Shown: positions 51,945 to 51,958 of the stretch, piece after piece | Position numbering within the stretch: position 1 is the first letter of the stretch | Layout of the letters: every line of letters begins with the position of its first letter | Source of the DNA: Candidatus Sivonenia alaskensis PMM_0068 | GTDB lineage: Bacteria > Cyanobacteriota > Cyanobacteriia > Gloeobacterales > PMM-0068 | NCBI GenBank assembly: GCA_949127685.1 | Contig: CASBPW010000100.1 | Coordinates: 1-51,958 of the forward strand | Direction of reading: 5' to 3' | Length of the DNA: 51,958 nt | Program-made: the position numbers and the translations under genes | Notes under the pieces: generated by a model | Told to the model about the DNA's origin: nothing | The model's input: the letters and a program-made list of their open reading frames with translations, nothing else | The model's database searches: none

Positions 51945-51958
51945 ATGAAGCGCATTCC
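51945..51958 (+). CDS. First codons of a gene cut by the window edge
   Basis: ATG AAG CGC ATT at the very end, with a GAAGG seven bases upstream and a TATAAT about 100 bp before. Too little is present to name the product; it is inferred only from the start context. Confidence 0.35.

Overview
The window reads as chromosomal DNA of a cyanobacterium. Direct markers are a photosystem II PsbO homologue with a lipobox, a PetM-like cytochrome b6f subunit, a TxlA/HCF164-type thioredoxin, a plant-type [2Fe-2S] ferredoxin, a Ycf29-like response regulator, a TIGR02450 Trp-rich protein and a three-S1-domain ribosomal protein S1. The divergent, lipoprotein-type PsbO and the divergent ferrochelatase-like protein hint at an early-branching (Gloeobacterales-like) lineage. 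That placement is an inference and cannot be settled from this window.

Layout. 1-4.1 kb: end of trmFO, murA, a ferredoxin, der. 4.1-6.3 kb: a tandem duplication of a small divergent module (YvlD-like membrane protein plus TMEM175-type channel), in which the second YvlD-like copy is broken. 6.4-9.6 kb: tRNA-Leu, truB, a secreted helix-hairpin-helix protein, a ferrochelatase-like protein and a small membrane protein. 9.8-13.3 kb: copper module (csoR-copA, with a G/C-tract operator candidate between csoR and a divergent txlA-like gene). 13.5-19.4 kb: translation/transcription block rps1, rimP, nusA, ylxR, infB. 19.4-27.5 kb: mltA, prs, lpxA, then a tightly overlapped run PspA/IM30-like, membrane-anchored PstS-like, SpoIID/LytB, PrxQ and M15 carboxypeptidase. 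27.5-28.75 kb: AT-rich and gene-poor.

28.75-40.3 kb: Ycf29-like regulator, three small minus-strand genes, purS, the minus-strand run nucleotidyltransferase-moeA-murJ, an LCP-family ligase, a thioesterase divergent from a peroxiredoxin-glutaredoxin fusion with a 31-nt palindrome between them, petM, a 56-aa gene, psbO, an M23 peptidase and tRNA-Ala. 40.4-45.5 kb looks accessory: a GC-rich M20 amidohydrolase, an IS982-type transposase remnant and two tandem FAD oxidoreductases. 45.5-51.96 kb: selO, a DUF924 gene, a signal-peptide remnant, an orphan sugar-type ABC ATPase, a VOC protein, aroQ, a 42-aa gene, a 23-bp perfect hairpin, cinA and the first codons of another gene.

Themes: cell envelope (murA, mltA, lpxA, SpoIID, VanY-type, murJ, LCP, M23), redox and metal homeostasis (CsoR/CopA/TxlA, two peroxiredoxins) and photosynthesis. 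The points most worth checking are the decayed tandem duplication, the PspA-PstS-envelope cluster, the paired flavoproteins beside an IS scar, and several strong palindromes or short genes that ordinary length cut-offs miss.
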